The notes under the pieces are model-generated. The model was not told the origin of the DNA. It searched no databases and saw only the letters and a list, made by a program, of their open reading frames with translations. A program made the position numbers and the translations under genes. Positions 1 through 7,866 of a stretch of DNA of 32,256 nucleotides are shown one piece after another; position 1 is the stretch's first letter; the number at the start of each line of letters is the position of its first letter. The DNA is from UBA6115 sp964534515. GTDB lineage: Bacteria; Bacillota; Clostridia; Christensenellales; Aristaeellaceae. The DNA is taken from assembly GCA_964534515.1 (NCBI GenBank), contig CAZHPW010000012.1, forward strand, positions 1 through 32,256, written 5' to 3'.

Positions 1-925
1 CGAAGTACTCCGTCTTCTCATTGATGAACAGCTCGTAGGAGAACTTGACATCCTCAACCGTGACAGGCTCACCGTCATGGAAGGTCATGCCCTGGCGCAG
101 GGTGACATCAATGATATCGTCCTGAACCACATTCCAGCTCTCAGCCGCCCAGGGCAGGGGCTGGGTTTCCGGGGAGAGACGGACCAGCTTGTCATAGATG
201 AGGCGCAGGTTACGCCAGCCGTAGACGCTCTTGGAGCTCAGCGGGTTCATGTCGTCGATGTTGACGTTGCTGGCTACCTTCAAAACCTTGTCGTCCGTCA
301 GGGGCTTGACCTGGAAGGGCGTCCACTCGTTGAAGACGCCTTCTCCGGGCAGGTTGAGGACATCGGAATACTTGTCCTTGTTGTACGCCTGGATGGTGGC
401 GCGGGAGTACAGGGTGATGTGGGGAACATCCTCCGCCAGCACTTCCTGGGCCTCAAAGACGATTTCGCGGCGTTTTTCCAGGTCCATTTCGCTGCGCTGG
501 GCGTCCGCCAGGGCGTCAAACTCCGGGTTGCGGTAGCGGTTGGTGTTGTTGCCGCCGGGGATGGCGTTGTCGGAATGGTTGATGGAATGGATGAACATGT
601 CGGGATCCAGGCGCTCAATGCGGCCGGACCAGCCGATGGTGTAGGCGTCATAATCCATGGTGTCGCCATAGATGACGTCCAGCAGGACGGCGAAGTCCAT
701 GGGCTGGGCTGTCGCGTCCACGCCCAGTTTGCGCAGCTCTTCAACCGCTTCCTGGGCCATCTCGTAGTTGACCATATTGGCTTCCGGCATGGAGCTCAAA
801 ATGGTGATGGAAGGCACTTTCTCACCGGTGGTCTGTGCCAGGATGGGCTGTACCGTCAGGGAAAGCAGCAAGGCTACACAAACCAGTAACCTGACGATAG
901 GGGGGGTCTTCCGGAATTGTTTCAT
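1..925 (-). CDS. ABC transporter solute-binding protein, family 5, 3' end outside window
   Basis: The first 308 codons of an extracytoplasmic solute-binding protein of the peptide/nickel type (SBP_bac_5). Residues 1-30 form a signal peptide with basic start, hydrophobic core and an ILA-Q type I cleavage site; there is no lipobox cysteine, unusual for a Gram-positive binding protein. Residues about 38-205 resemble the C-terminal lobe of this family (IGWSGRI, DPDMFIHS, GGNNTNRYRNPEFDAL, ITLYSRATIQAYNK). Only then, at about 213-300, comes the segment that normally opens the mature protein (MNPLSS, LIYDKLVRLSPE, AAESWNV, TLRQGMTFHDGEPVTVEDV). The product may be a tandem or permuted protein of about 700 residues. 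The start has an AAGGAGGAG ribosome binding site. No permease or ATPase gene is in view, so the substrate is unknown. Family assignment is firm; the architecture is my inference from remembered family motifs. Confidence 0.85.
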   Translation of the reverse strand, partial: MKQFRKTPPIVRLLVCVALLLSLTVQPILAQTTGEKVPSITILSSMPEANMVNYEMAQEAVEELRKLGVDATAQPMDFAVLLDVIYGDTMDYDAYTIGWSGRIERLDPDMFIHSINHSDNAIPGGNNTNRYRNPEFDALADAQRSEMDLEKRREIVFEAQEVLAEDVPHITLYSRATIQAYNKDKYSDVLNLPGEGVFNEWTPFQVKPLTDDKVLKVASNVNIDDMNPLSSKSVYGWRNLRLIYDKLVRLSPETQPLPWAAESWNVVQDDIIDVTLRQGMTFHDGEPVTVEDVKFSYELFINEKTEYF

Positions 926-937
926 GGCTCCTCCTTC

Positions 938-1017
938 GTCGACCGTTCGACAATAAAAATTTCGCCCATTGTCACATGAAATGCATATCCATGTCAACAA
1001 TTGTATGTTTTTACAAT
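938..1017 (-). promoter_or_regulatory. Candidate promoter with two inverted repeats ahead of the binding-protein gene
   Basis: On the minus strand a TTGACA box (992-997) lies 18 bases from GACAAT (968-973), a plausible -35/-10 pair for the binding-protein gene starting at 925. An inverted repeat GTCGA-CCGT-TCGAC (938-951) sits between the expected transcription start and the ribosome binding site. A second, ATTGTA-TGTTTT-TACAAT (1000-1017), sits just upstream of the -35 box. Their placement suits repressor or activator sites, but no regulator is identified. Confidence 0.4.
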
Positions 1018-1130
1018 GTATTTTGTCTTGGAGGGTCATTTTTTGTCCATAACCCGATAAATGTCCTATATTTCAGAAATATAAATGTATAAACGCTTTT
1101 CAGCGGTTTTTATCCGAAATGAAAAATAGA

Positions 1131-1160
1131 AATTAAAAGGACCGCCTCTTGAGGCGGTCC
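1131..1160 (-). terminator. Intrinsic terminator after sodA
   Basis: Reading the minus strand, GGACCGCC and GGCGGTCC pair around a 6-base loop (1139-1160) and are followed at once by TTTTAATTT. It lies about 30 bases past the sodA stop codon. Confidence 0.85.
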
Positions 1161-1190
1161 CTTGGGCATCGCGGTCATGCCGCGCAGGTT

Positions 1191-1796
1191 TTACTTGTGG
1201 GCTTCGTAGCGCTTGGCGACCTCATCCCAGTTGACGGTGTTCCACCAATTTTTCAGGTAGTCCGGGCGGCGGTTCTGGTACTTGAGGTAGTAGGCGTGCT
1301 CCCAGACATCAGCGCCCATTAGGGGGTACTTGCCCTGGGTGATGGGGTTGTCCTGGTTGGCGGTCTTTTCAACGGACAGCTTACCGTCCTTGATGACAAG
1401 CCACGCCCAGCCGGAGCCAAACTGCGTCTTGCCGGCGGTCTCAAAGGCTTCCTGGAAGGCTTCAAAGCTGCCAAAGTCTTTGTCGATCTGTTTGGCCAGT
1501 TCGCCCTCGGGCTTGCCCTTGCCATTTGGTCCCATGATTTCCCAGAAGATGGCGTGGTTGTAATGGCCGCCGCCGTTGTTGCGCACGGCGGTGCGAATCT
1601 TCTCGGGCAGGGAGTCCAGGTTCTTGATGATTTCCTCAATGGGCTTGTCGGCATACTCGGTGCCTTCAACGACCTTGGTGAGGTTGTCGATGTAAGCCTG
1701 GTGATGCTTGGTGTGGTGAATGGTCATGGTTTCCTTGTCAATATGCGGCTCCAGCGCATCGTATGCGTAGGGCAGCGCGGGTAACTTAAATGCCAT
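1191..1796 (-). CDS. sodA: Superoxide dismutase, Mn (or cambialistic) type
   Basis: Converts superoxide to hydrogen peroxide and oxygen in the cytoplasm. The 201-residue length is normal for the Fe/Mn SOD family. The four metal ligands are visible: H27, H81 (in GGGHYNHAIFW), D163 and H167 (in MGADVWEHAYY). The glycine-rich GGGH stretch before the second histidine and Q148 in NQDNP are the arrangement seen in manganese enzymes, where iron enzymes carry the key glutamine in the earlier position; metal use still needs measurement. The start has a strong AAGGAGGA site. The gene stands alone between terminators. Its presence suggests at least transient oxygen exposure, in keeping with the Rieske oxygenase gene just upstream. 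No signal peptide is seen. Confidence 0.96.
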   Translation of the reverse strand: MAFKLPALPYAYDALEPHIDKETMTIHHTKHHQAYIDNLTKVVEGTEYADKPIEEIIKNLDSLPEKIRTAVRNNGGGHYNHAIFWEIMGPNGKGKPEGELAKQIDKDFGSFEAFQEAFETAGKTQFGSGWAWLVIKDGKLSVEKTANQDNPITQGKYPLMGADVWEHAYYLKYQNRRPDYLKNWWNTVNWDEVAKRYEAHK

Positions 1797-1884
1797 GTTG
1801 CGGTCCTCCTTACAGGTTAGATGCTACTAACATACCCGTGCGGCGGGAGGATAAACACGCCGGTTTTGGAAAATGGCCATGGCA

Positions 1885-1930
1885 AAAAACCAAACCCCGG
1901 AAGAAGGCCGAAACGGCTTGTCTTCCGGGG
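1885..1930 (-). terminator. Intrinsic terminator after the Rieske gene
   Basis: A long hairpin, CCCCGGAAGA paired with TCTTCCGGGG with an inner AGGCC/GGCT-like stem and GAAA-type loop (1895-1930), is followed on the minus strand by TTTGGTTTTTT. It ends the transcript of the Rieske gene and separates it from sodA. Confidence 0.85.
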
Positions 1931-1969
1931 CTTTCAAGCAAAAATGTGAATATTTGGTGAACCCTGGTT

Positions 1970-2953
1970 TCAGGCGTTTTGCTCCGGTGTAGCGCGCGTT
2001 TTCAGCTGCTCCCTGCGCTTTCGGTATTCAATGATGGGGCCGTCACCCATGAGCAATTTCTCCCCCGATTTTAGCGCGGAGGGCTTGGGCTTTTGGGTGA
2101 TGACCACTCGTTTGTCCTGCCGCTCCACCAGGAGGTTGGCGAGGGAGCCAACAGCGGCGATGAAACGGTTGAGCGGTTTAAAGCCGGTGATGCGGTTGTA
2201 AAAGCGCAGGTAGAGGATGGTGTTTTCCTCATCCACCGGGGCAAAATATATCACGACACGGATTTTGTCGGCGATGTGGTTCATCCAGATGTTGGGGTAG
2301 CGGAACTTCAAGTAGGTGGATTTGATGACGCTGTCCTGGGGGCTTTTGGGGGTCTGCCCCATGTCCATCTCGTTGTTGGCGCTGGTGATGATGGCCTCAT
2401 CCTCAAAGAGCACCTTGGGGCCGTTGATGAGGGTTTTATTGCCCCGGCCAATGGTGTTGTAATGCACGATGGGGACGTGAACCACGTCCAATTGGTTCTC
2501 AATCGCCCTTGAGTAGTGGGCATTCCAGCGGTCCTTGACCTCGTGATAGACCATGTCATCCAGTTCGCCGTAGAAGAAGGGCGGCTTTTCCGTCTGTTTG
2601 TCCGCGTCGCCGTACCAGAGGAAGATGATGTCGTCCACCTCCTTGACCGGATAGGCGCGCACGTTGTAGCGGCTTTTATCCTGGGTATCGGCCTTGCCAT
2701 TGGCCGGGATGAAGGTGCACTTGCCGCCCTTGTCAAACTCCAGCCCATGGAAGGGGCAGCGGACACAATCCCCCGACATTTTGCCGGCGCTTAAGGCGGC
2801 GCCCCGGTGGGTGCATTGGTCCACCACACAGCCCAGTTCCCCCGCCGCGGAGCGAAACAAAACCAGGTCCAGGTTGAGCCGCTTTACCGCGGTCAAACTG
2901 CCGGGTTTGACCTTTTTTGAGGGCAGGATGGCATACCATTGGTTTTGAATCAT
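1970..2953 (-). CDS. Rieske [2Fe-2S] oxygenase, alpha-subunit type
   Basis: A 327-residue member of the Rieske non-heme iron oxygenase family, which use oxygen and electrons from a reductase to hydroxylate or demethylate small substrates. The Rieske cluster motif is complete: C47-T-H49, then 16 residues, then C66-P-F-H69. The catalytic domain has the mononuclear iron motif, N153 followed by D156-V-V-H159-V-P-I-V-H164. I chose the start at MIQNQWYAIL because it has GGAG seven bases upstream and matches the usual N-terminus (WYAI followed by the Rieske domain); the longer open frame upstream lacks support. No ferredoxin or reductase partner gene is adjacent, and the substrate cannot be read from sequence. 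An oxygen-dependent enzyme is unexpected beside glycine reductase genes; anaerobes may use such proteins under microoxic conditions, which is inference. Confidence 0.88.
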   Translation of the reverse strand: MIQNQWYAILPSKKVKPGSLTAVKRLNLDLVLFRSAAGELGCVVDQCTHRGAALSAGKMSGDCVRCPFHGLEFDKGGKCTFIPANGKADTQDKSRYNVRAYPVKEVDDIIFLWYGDADKQTEKPPFFYGELDDMVYHEVKDRWNAHYSRAIENQLDVVHVPIVHYNTIGRGNKTLINGPKVLFEDEAIITSANNEMDMGQTPKSPQDSVIKSTYLKFRYPNIWMNHIADKIRVVIYFAPVDEENTILYLRFYNRITGFKPLNRFIAAVGSLANLLVERQDKRVVITQKPKPSALKSGEKLLMGDGPIIEYRKRREQLKTRATPEQNA

Positions 2954-3088
2954 AAAAACTCCAAACTCAATTCGTTGGCGGGGAAACGGCAAATGGCCTT
3001 GCGCCGTGATTTGCAGGTGTGTTGATATGCTTCCTTTATACACCGGAGGCGGGCAATTGTATAGGGCGGGTTTTCACCCTTGCTACCG

Positions 3089-3114
3089 AAAAAATGAAGC
3101 CGCCAGCAGGCGGC
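3089..3114 (-). terminator. Terminator of the selA-selB-tRNA-Sec transcript
   Basis: On the minus strand GCCGCC-TGCT-GGCGGC (3099-3114) is followed by TTCATTTTTT. It lies just past the 3' end of tRNA-Sec and would end the whole selA-selB-tRNA unit. Confidence 0.75.
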
Positions 3115-3121
3115 CCCAAAA

Positions 3122-3218
3122 TGGCGAGAGCATGTGGGAATCGAACCCACCCAAGAAGCTTCTAACCCCTTACATCGGTTTTGAAGACCGAGGGACACAC
3201 CAGCACCCATCTGCTCCC
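3122..3218 (-). tRNA. selC: tRNA-Sec (anticodon UCA)
   Basis: A 97-nt selenocysteine tRNA with encoded CCA end. The hallmarks are all visible: a long acceptor arm (GGGAGCAG against ATGCTCTC), a 6-bp D stem GGGTGC/GTGTCC closed by a 4-base TGGT loop, a 5-bp anticodon stem TCGGT/ACCGA with loop CTTCAAA (anticodon TCA reads UGA), a long variable arm (AAGGGG against CTTCTT), a 5-bp T stem GTGGG/CCCAC with TTCGATT loop, and discriminator G. The eighth acceptor pair is a G-A mismatch. It starts 21 bases after the selB stop, in the same direction, so it is probably cotranscribed with selA and selB and released by processing. Confidence 0.97.
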
Positions 3219-3239
3219 ATGCGCGAATATGGTAAAACA

Positions 3240-5159
3240 TCAATCGCCGCTTGTCAATTCCCGGGTCATTTTCCGCGCGTCCCCCTCTTTTTTGGTCAGA
3301 CCCTTGCGATCCCAATATTCCAGGATAGCGAGCGCGTATTTGCGCGAGGTGGACAAGGCGTCGCGGAAGTCCGCCAGGCTGACCTCACCGTTTTTTTGCT
3401 GCAAGTCCACAAACATTTGCCGCGCCTGTTCCAGGTCCTTTGAAAGAAGCAGGATGTCGGGGCTCAGCGAGATGAGGGCGCCCTGGTCCAAGAGATAATC
3501 AAGCACCTTGGGAAACTCTTTTTCTTTGATATATTCGCTTAGCAACGCGGGCTTCTCCGGCGGAGAGAAGGCGGCAGCCTCGAACTTGGCCAAGAGACCG
3601 GACAGGAGGGATTCCTGCTTGGGCGTCAAACGGATTTCATGCTCCGGCAGGGCAAAGACCGCGCCGGCCTGGACAAAGGCGTTTTGAGAGAGCAGGATAT
3701 CCAGCACCTGGTCCCCCTCCGCCTGGCTTTGACCGGGCAAAAGGGCAGCGCGGAATTCCTCCCGGCGAAGGCCGATGCGCAGGGGATTTTTCTGATGGAA
3801 GTCCGTGAGGATGCCTTTGGCCTTGTCCGCCAGCAGTGAAACGGTGTCCTGATGCAGGTAGAGCCCCTCCTGCACCTTGACCAGGCTGCCCTTTTCCATC
3901 AAGCCCTCAAAGCAAGCCTGCAGGGCATCCTCCGTCACAGCTGCCTGCAGGGCCAACGCCTTGAGCGTCACAAAGCGCGTGCCGTGGCCCTTGAGGAGTG
4001 CTTCGGCGCGGGCATCCAAATCCCCTCCGTGCATGGCGTGCAGTTTTTCCATCGCTTTGACGCTGGAAGGGCGGTGCTTGTAGGGGCTGGGGTCCAAAAC
4101 CGTGCCGCCGCCCACTGTCTCAAGCGGCGAATAAAAGCGCAGCACGAAGGCGTCCCCCGCCTTGGCCGCGATGTTTTCCTCAAAGCGCAACTGGCCAAAG
4201 CCTTCTTCCCCGGGCAGCAATTGCTCCCTGCCGCCCAGGAGCACCAGTTTGCACAGGGTTTCTGAGGAACCATGGTGAAAGTGCAGCCTGCTGCCGTTTT
4301 CAAGCACCCGTTTGGCATCGGGCAACACACGGATGGCGACGTCCAGCATCATGCCGGGGTTCATGCTCCCGGGGCTGGCCAGAACGCCGCCCCTGGGGAT
4401 GTCCTCCTGCCGGGCCTTTTGAAGGTTGACCGCGACCCGCTGCCCGGCATAGGCCTTGCTGACCCGGCTGCCATGCACCTGCAGGCTTCTGACCTTCATG
4501 GTTTCATCAAGGGGATAGAGGGTAATTTCCTCCCCCTCCTCCAGGCTGCCTTCAATCATGGTGCCGGTGACCACGGTGCCAAAGCCCGGCATGGTGAACA
4601 CCCGGTCCACCGGCAGGCGGAAGGACCGGGAAATGTCCTTGCCCGGAACCTTGTCCACCAAGGCTACCAAAGCCTGCCTTAATTCCGGGATGCCCTGACC
4701 TGTCAAGGAAGAAACGGTCATAATGGGCGCGTCCTGCAGGAAGGTGCCCGACAACTCCTCCTTCATTTCCTCCAGCATCATCTCCAACCAGTCCGACTCC
4801 ACCAGGTCCACCTTGGTGACCGCGATGAGGCCGTGGCGGATGCCCAGGAGGGACAAAATGCCCAGGTGCTCACGGGTTTGGGGCATCATGCCCTCATCCG
4901 CCGCTACGACCAATAGGGCCAGGTCAATGCCCCCTGCGCCCACTAACATGTTGCGGATAAATTTCTCATGGCCGGGTACATCCACAATGCCCACCCGGCT
5001 GCCATCAGGCAAGTCCAGCCAGGCAAAGCCCAAGTCAATGGTGATGCCCCTGCGCTTTTCCTCCTCCAGGCGGTCGGTATCCACCCCTGTCAAGGCCTTA
5101 ATCAGCGCCGTCTTGCCGTGGTCGACATGGCCGGCTGTTCCGATAATCACGTTGCGCAT
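3240..5159 (-). CDS. selB: Selenocysteine-specific translation elongation factor SelB
   Basis: A 639-residue GTPase that brings Sec-tRNA to the ribosome at UGA codons marked by a SECIS hairpin. The EF-Tu-like G domain occupies about residues 1-170, with G1 GTAGHVDHGKTALI, G3 DVPGHEKF and G4 TKVD. Beta-barrel domains follow (GTVVTGTMIEG is the domain II signature), and the last 250 or so residues are the winged-helix region that in characterised SelB binds the mRNA hairpin. Length is normal for the family. The start ATG follows AAGGGG and lies 3 bases after the selA stop, so the two genes are translationally coupled. The tRNA-Sec gene follows directly, making a compact selA-selB-selC unit. Confidence 0.97.
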   Translation of the reverse strand: MRNVIIGTAGHVDHGKTALIKALTGVDTDRLEEEKRRGITIDLGFAWLDLPDGSRVGIVDVPGHEKFIRNMLVGAGGIDLALLVVAADEGMMPQTREHLGILSLLGIRHGLIAVTKVDLVESDWLEMMLEEMKEELSGTFLQDAPIMTVSSLTGQGIPELRQALVALVDKVPGKDISRSFRLPVDRVFTMPGFGTVVTGTMIEGSLEEGEEITLYPLDETMKVRSLQVHGSRVSKAYAGQRVAVNLQKARQEDIPRGGVLASPGSMNPGMMLDVAIRVLPDAKRVLENGSRLHFHHGSSETLCKLVLLGGREQLLPGEEGFGQLRFEENIAAKAGDAFVLRFYSPLETVGGGTVLDPSPYKHRPSSVKAMEKLHAMHGGDLDARAEALLKGHGTRFVTLKALALQAAVTEDALQACFEGLMEKGSLVKVQEGLYLHQDTVSLLADKAKGILTDFHQKNPLRIGLRREEFRAALLPGQSQAEGDQVLDILLSQNAFVQAGAVFALPEHEIRLTPKQESLLSGLLAKFEAAAFSPPEKPALLSEYIKEKEFPKVLDYLLDQGALISLSPDILLLSKDLEQARQMFVDLQQKNGEVSLADFRDALSTSRKYALAILEYWDRKGLTKKEGDARKMTRELTSGD

Positions 5160-5162
5160 CGC

Positions 5163-6563
5163 TTAGTCCCCTTCCCGGCAGGCAGCTTTGAGCAAGAGCG
5201 TCAGCAGGCTTAATTGCTCTTCCCGCACCGTGCGCAAATCCAGGAGCACCCTGTCCTGCTGGATGCGGGTGATGACGGGCACCTCGCCCAGGCGCAGGCG
5301 TTTGGCCAGGGCATCCACGGACAGACCGCGCGGCTTGATGGCCAGGGCAATGGAGGCCAGCATCTCACCAGGCGCTGAGCCGCCGCCCAACTGCGCCTGG
5401 GAGGGGACCACCTCGGTTTTAAGCCCCGGGCAGTCCTTGAGCACGTCGCGCAGGGCAGAGGCCCTGCGGTGTAGTTCATCCACACCGGTTTCCAGCATCT
5501 GATATAGCGGGATTTCGCGTTTGGCGAAAGCCTCATCCCGGTAAGCCATGAAGGTCGCTTCCAGCGCCGCCAGGGTCATCTTGTCCGGGCGCAGGGCGCG
5601 CATCAAGGGATGGCGCTTCATGGCGGCAATCAAATCTTTCTTGCCGGCCAGGATGCCGGCCTGGGGGCCGCCCAGCAATTTATCCCCGGAGAAACAGACC
5701 ACATCCGCCCCCTGGGCCAGCGCCTCAGTGGGATTTGGTTCCTCCATGAGGCCATAGGGCGACAAAGGCAACAGCGCGCCGCTGCCCAGGTCAGCCAGAA
5801 GCGGCAAGCCGGCCCGGTGGGCGATTTTAGAAAGGTCGGGCAGGTCCACGCTTTGGGTGAAGCCCACCACCTTGTAATTGCTGGTGTGTACCTTTAAAAG
5901 GGCCGCGGTCTCATCCCGAATGGCGCTTTCATAGTCCCCCGGCTTGGTCTTGTTGGTGGCGCCCACTTCCCTTAATGTGCATCCACTCTGGCTCATCACC
6001 TCGGGCACCCGGAAGCTGCCGCCGATTTCAACCAGCTCGCCCCGGGAAACGATGACTTCCCTGCCCCTGGCCAGGGCCGCCAGCATCAAGAGGACGGCGG
6101 CCGCGTTGTTGTTGACCACCAGAGCGCTCTGCGCACCCAGCAAATCAGCGGCCAAGGATTCCACCGCCTGTTGGCGGTCTCCCCGGGCACCGGTATCCAA
6201 ATCATATTCCAGGACAGAGTAGTTGGTGCCGACCTCATACGCGGCCTTGGCCGCCGCCTCCATCAGGGGGGCCCGGCCCAGGTTGGTGTGCAAGAGCACC
6301 CCGGTGGCGTTGATGACCACCGGCTTGCGGCTTTCAAAGAGCATTTCCAATGCCTGCTCCGCCTCCAAAAGGAGGGCGTCAGTGGAAGGCAGGGAGGTTT
6401 TCCCAGCCAGCAGCGCCTGCCTGAGCTGGTCCAAAACCGACCTCAAAGCCCGGGACAGCAAGCCGGGGCTAAACCGCGAAGCCAGCTCACGGCCTTTTTG
6501 CGTGTTGAGCAAGGCGTCCACCTGGGGAATCTGACGCAGGAGCATGGGCTGCTTTTCTGTCAT
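5163..6563 (-). CDS. selA: L-seryl-tRNA(Sec) selenium transferase SelA
   Basis: A PLP enzyme that converts Ser-tRNA-Sec to Sec-tRNA-Sec with selenophosphate. The 466-residue protein has the SelA N-terminal domain (RQIPQVDALL), the fold-type I core, and the PLP lysine K295 in FSGDKLLGGPQAG, the same residue number as in the E. coli enzyme. It heads the selA-selB-tRNA-Sec unit and is divergent from selD across a 174-bp promoter region. A GGTGG sequence six bases upstream serves as ribosome binding site. Everything expected is present, and I see no sign of damage. Confidence 0.97.
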   Translation of the reverse strand: MTEKQPMLLRQIPQVDALLNTQKGRELASRFSPGLLSRALRSVLDQLRQALLAGKTSLPSTDALLLEAEQALEMLFESRKPVVINATGVLLHTNLGRAPLMEAAAKAAYEVGTNYSVLEYDLDTGARGDRQQAVESLAADLLGAQSALVVNNNAAAVLLMLAALARGREVIVSRGELVEIGGSFRVPEVMSQSGCTLREVGATNKTKPGDYESAIRDETAALLKVHTSNYKVVGFTQSVDLPDLSKIAHRAGLPLLADLGSGALLPLSPYGLMEEPNPTEALAQGADVVCFSGDKLLGGPQAGILAGKKDLIAAMKRHPLMRALRPDKMTLAALEATFMAYRDEAFAKREIPLYQMLETGVDELHRRASALRDVLKDCPGLKTEVVPSQAQLGGGSAPGEMLASIALAIKPRGLSVDALAKRLRLGEVPVITRIQQDRVLLDLRTVREEQLSLLTLLLKAACREGD

Positions 6564-6596
6564 GAAAAACCACCGCTTTCAAATATTCTATGCCGT

Positions 6597-6602
6597 ATTG
6601 TA
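6597..6602 (-). promoter_or_regulatory. Candidate extended -10 box for selA
   Basis: On the minus strand TGGTACAAT gives an extended -10 element (TACAAT at 6597-6602) about 34 bases upstream of the selA start. No good -35 box lies at the matching distance, so the call rests on the -10 element and its position. Confidence 0.4.
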
Positions 6603-6678
6603 CCATAATGCCCTGGATAGGCACAGGTTTAAAGGGCGAAAAACCGCGCCCGGTCAGAGAATCGCCCCCGGACCGCGC

Positions 6679-6706
6679 TTGTGTTTATCCGCCCCTTTAG
6701 TATAAT
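6679..6706 (+). promoter_or_regulatory. Candidate promoter for selD
   Basis: TTGTGT (6679-6684) and a perfect TATAAT (6701-6706) are 16 bases apart and point toward selD, whose GTG start lies 32 bases past the -10 box. Confidence 0.6.
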
Positions 6707-6737
6707 GTTACCATCAAACAAGAAGGGGGGTGCGCCT

Positions 6738-7787
6738 GTGTCGGATAAGGAAAGGATTCGCCTGACCATGATGACGTCCTGCGGCGGGTGAGCGGCCAAA
6801 ACAGGGCCGGGCGTCCTGGAAAATATATTAAGCCAGCTTCCCAAGGGCCAGCATGACCCCCGACTGCTGGTTGGCTTTGACACGGCGGATGACGCCGCGG
6901 TTTACAAGGTCAATGACGATACGGCGATGATTCAGACCGTGGACTTTTTCCCGCCCATGGTGGATGACCCCTACCTCTTTGGGCAGATTGCGGCAGCCAA
7001 CGCCTTGAGCGATGTTTACGCCATGGGCGGCATTCCCAAATTGGCCATGAACCTGCTGTGTTTCCCGTCGGGCATAATGACAGAAGAAGATGTGCTCGCC
7101 ATCCTAAAAGGCGGCGCTGACAAAGTGCACGAGGCCAAAGCCATCCTGTGCGGCGGGCACACGATTGAGGACAAAGAGCCCAAGTACGGCTTGTGCGTGA
7201 CCGGCTTTGTCCACCCGGACAAAGTGCTGACCAATTCCGGCGCCAAGAGCGGCGACAAGCTGATTTTAACCAAGCCCCTGGGCTCCGGCATCTTGTCTAC
7301 CGCGGCGAAAGCGGAGATGCTGACAAAAAGCCAGGAAGCGAAGCTTTATGAGGTCATGACGCAATTGAACGCGTACGCGGCGGACGTGATGAGCCGCTTC
7401 TCCCCCAACGCCTGCACCGATATCACCGGCTTTGGCCTGATTGGCCACGCCAGCGAAATGGCCAAGGGCAGCCAGAAAACCATCAGGTTGTATTCAGACC
7501 GGTTGCCTTTGATGGACGGCGTTTTAGAGATGGCAAAGGAGGGCATTGTCCCGGGCGGCGCCTACCGAAACCGCCAGTACTTGACGGCCACCACCGGGAT
7601 TTCAGACAGCGTCAGCCTGGCGCTGAGCGATGTGATGTTTGACCCCCAGACCTCCGGCGGCCTGCTCATCAGCGTGGCCCAGGAGGAGGCGGAGGCCCTG
7701 CTGGACGCGCTGAAATCCTCCTGCCCTGAGGCACGGCTGATTGGTGAGGTTTCAGATTTTACCGGTCAATCCATCCTGGTTGAGTAA
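6738..7787 (+). CDS. selD: Selenophosphate synthetase SelD, itself a selenoprotein (UGA at 6789-6791)
   Basis: Makes selenophosphate from selenide and ATP, the selenium donor for SelA. Read with UGA as selenocysteine, the frame runs 350 codons from a GTG start preceded by AAGGGGGG. The active-site segment is TSCGGUAAKTGPG, with U18 and K21 at the places of catalytic Cys17 and Lys20 of the E. coli enzyme. The remainder is typical of SelD: DDAAVY, TVDFFPPMVDDPYLFGQIAAANALSDVYAMGG as the AIR-synthase-like core, GGHTIEDKEPKYGL, and FDPQTSGGLL near the end. A candidate SECIS hairpin lies 11-27 bases after the UGA. If UGA is read as stop, only an N-terminally truncated protein from the ATG at 6927 is seen, lacking the catalytic residues; that reading is wrong. 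The gene is divergent from selA. Confidence 0.96.
6802..6818 (+). promoter_or_regulatory. Candidate SECIS hairpin of selD
   Basis: CAGG and CCTG pair around the 9-base loop GCCGGGCGT, spanning positions +11 to +27 after the UGA. Bacterial SECIS elements lie at this distance inside the coding region and carry a G at the start of the loop, as here. Confidence 0.5.
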
Positions 7788-7818
7788 TAAAATAAACACG
7801 AATAACCGGCAAAGATAA

Positions 7819-7850
7819 AAGCGGGCTTCCACAAGGGAAGCCCGCTTTTT
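7819..7850. terminator. Bidirectional terminator between selD and grdD
   Basis: GCGGGCTTCC and GGAAGCCCGC (7821-7845, loop ACAAG) are flanked by TTTTT on the plus side and AAAA on the other, so the hairpin can end selD on the plus strand and the grd operon on the minus strand. Confidence 0.9.
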
Positions 7851-7866
7851 GCATGCGCCGGGATTC

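Noticed and set aside
77..889. Plus-strand open frame of 270 codons
   Set aside because: It is the shadow of the solute-binding protein gene on the minus strand, whose translation has a signal peptide and family motifs.
2954..3043. Extended N-terminus of the Rieske protein
   Set aside because: The extra 30 residues do not resemble the family, and the ATG at 2953 has a suitable GGAG site.
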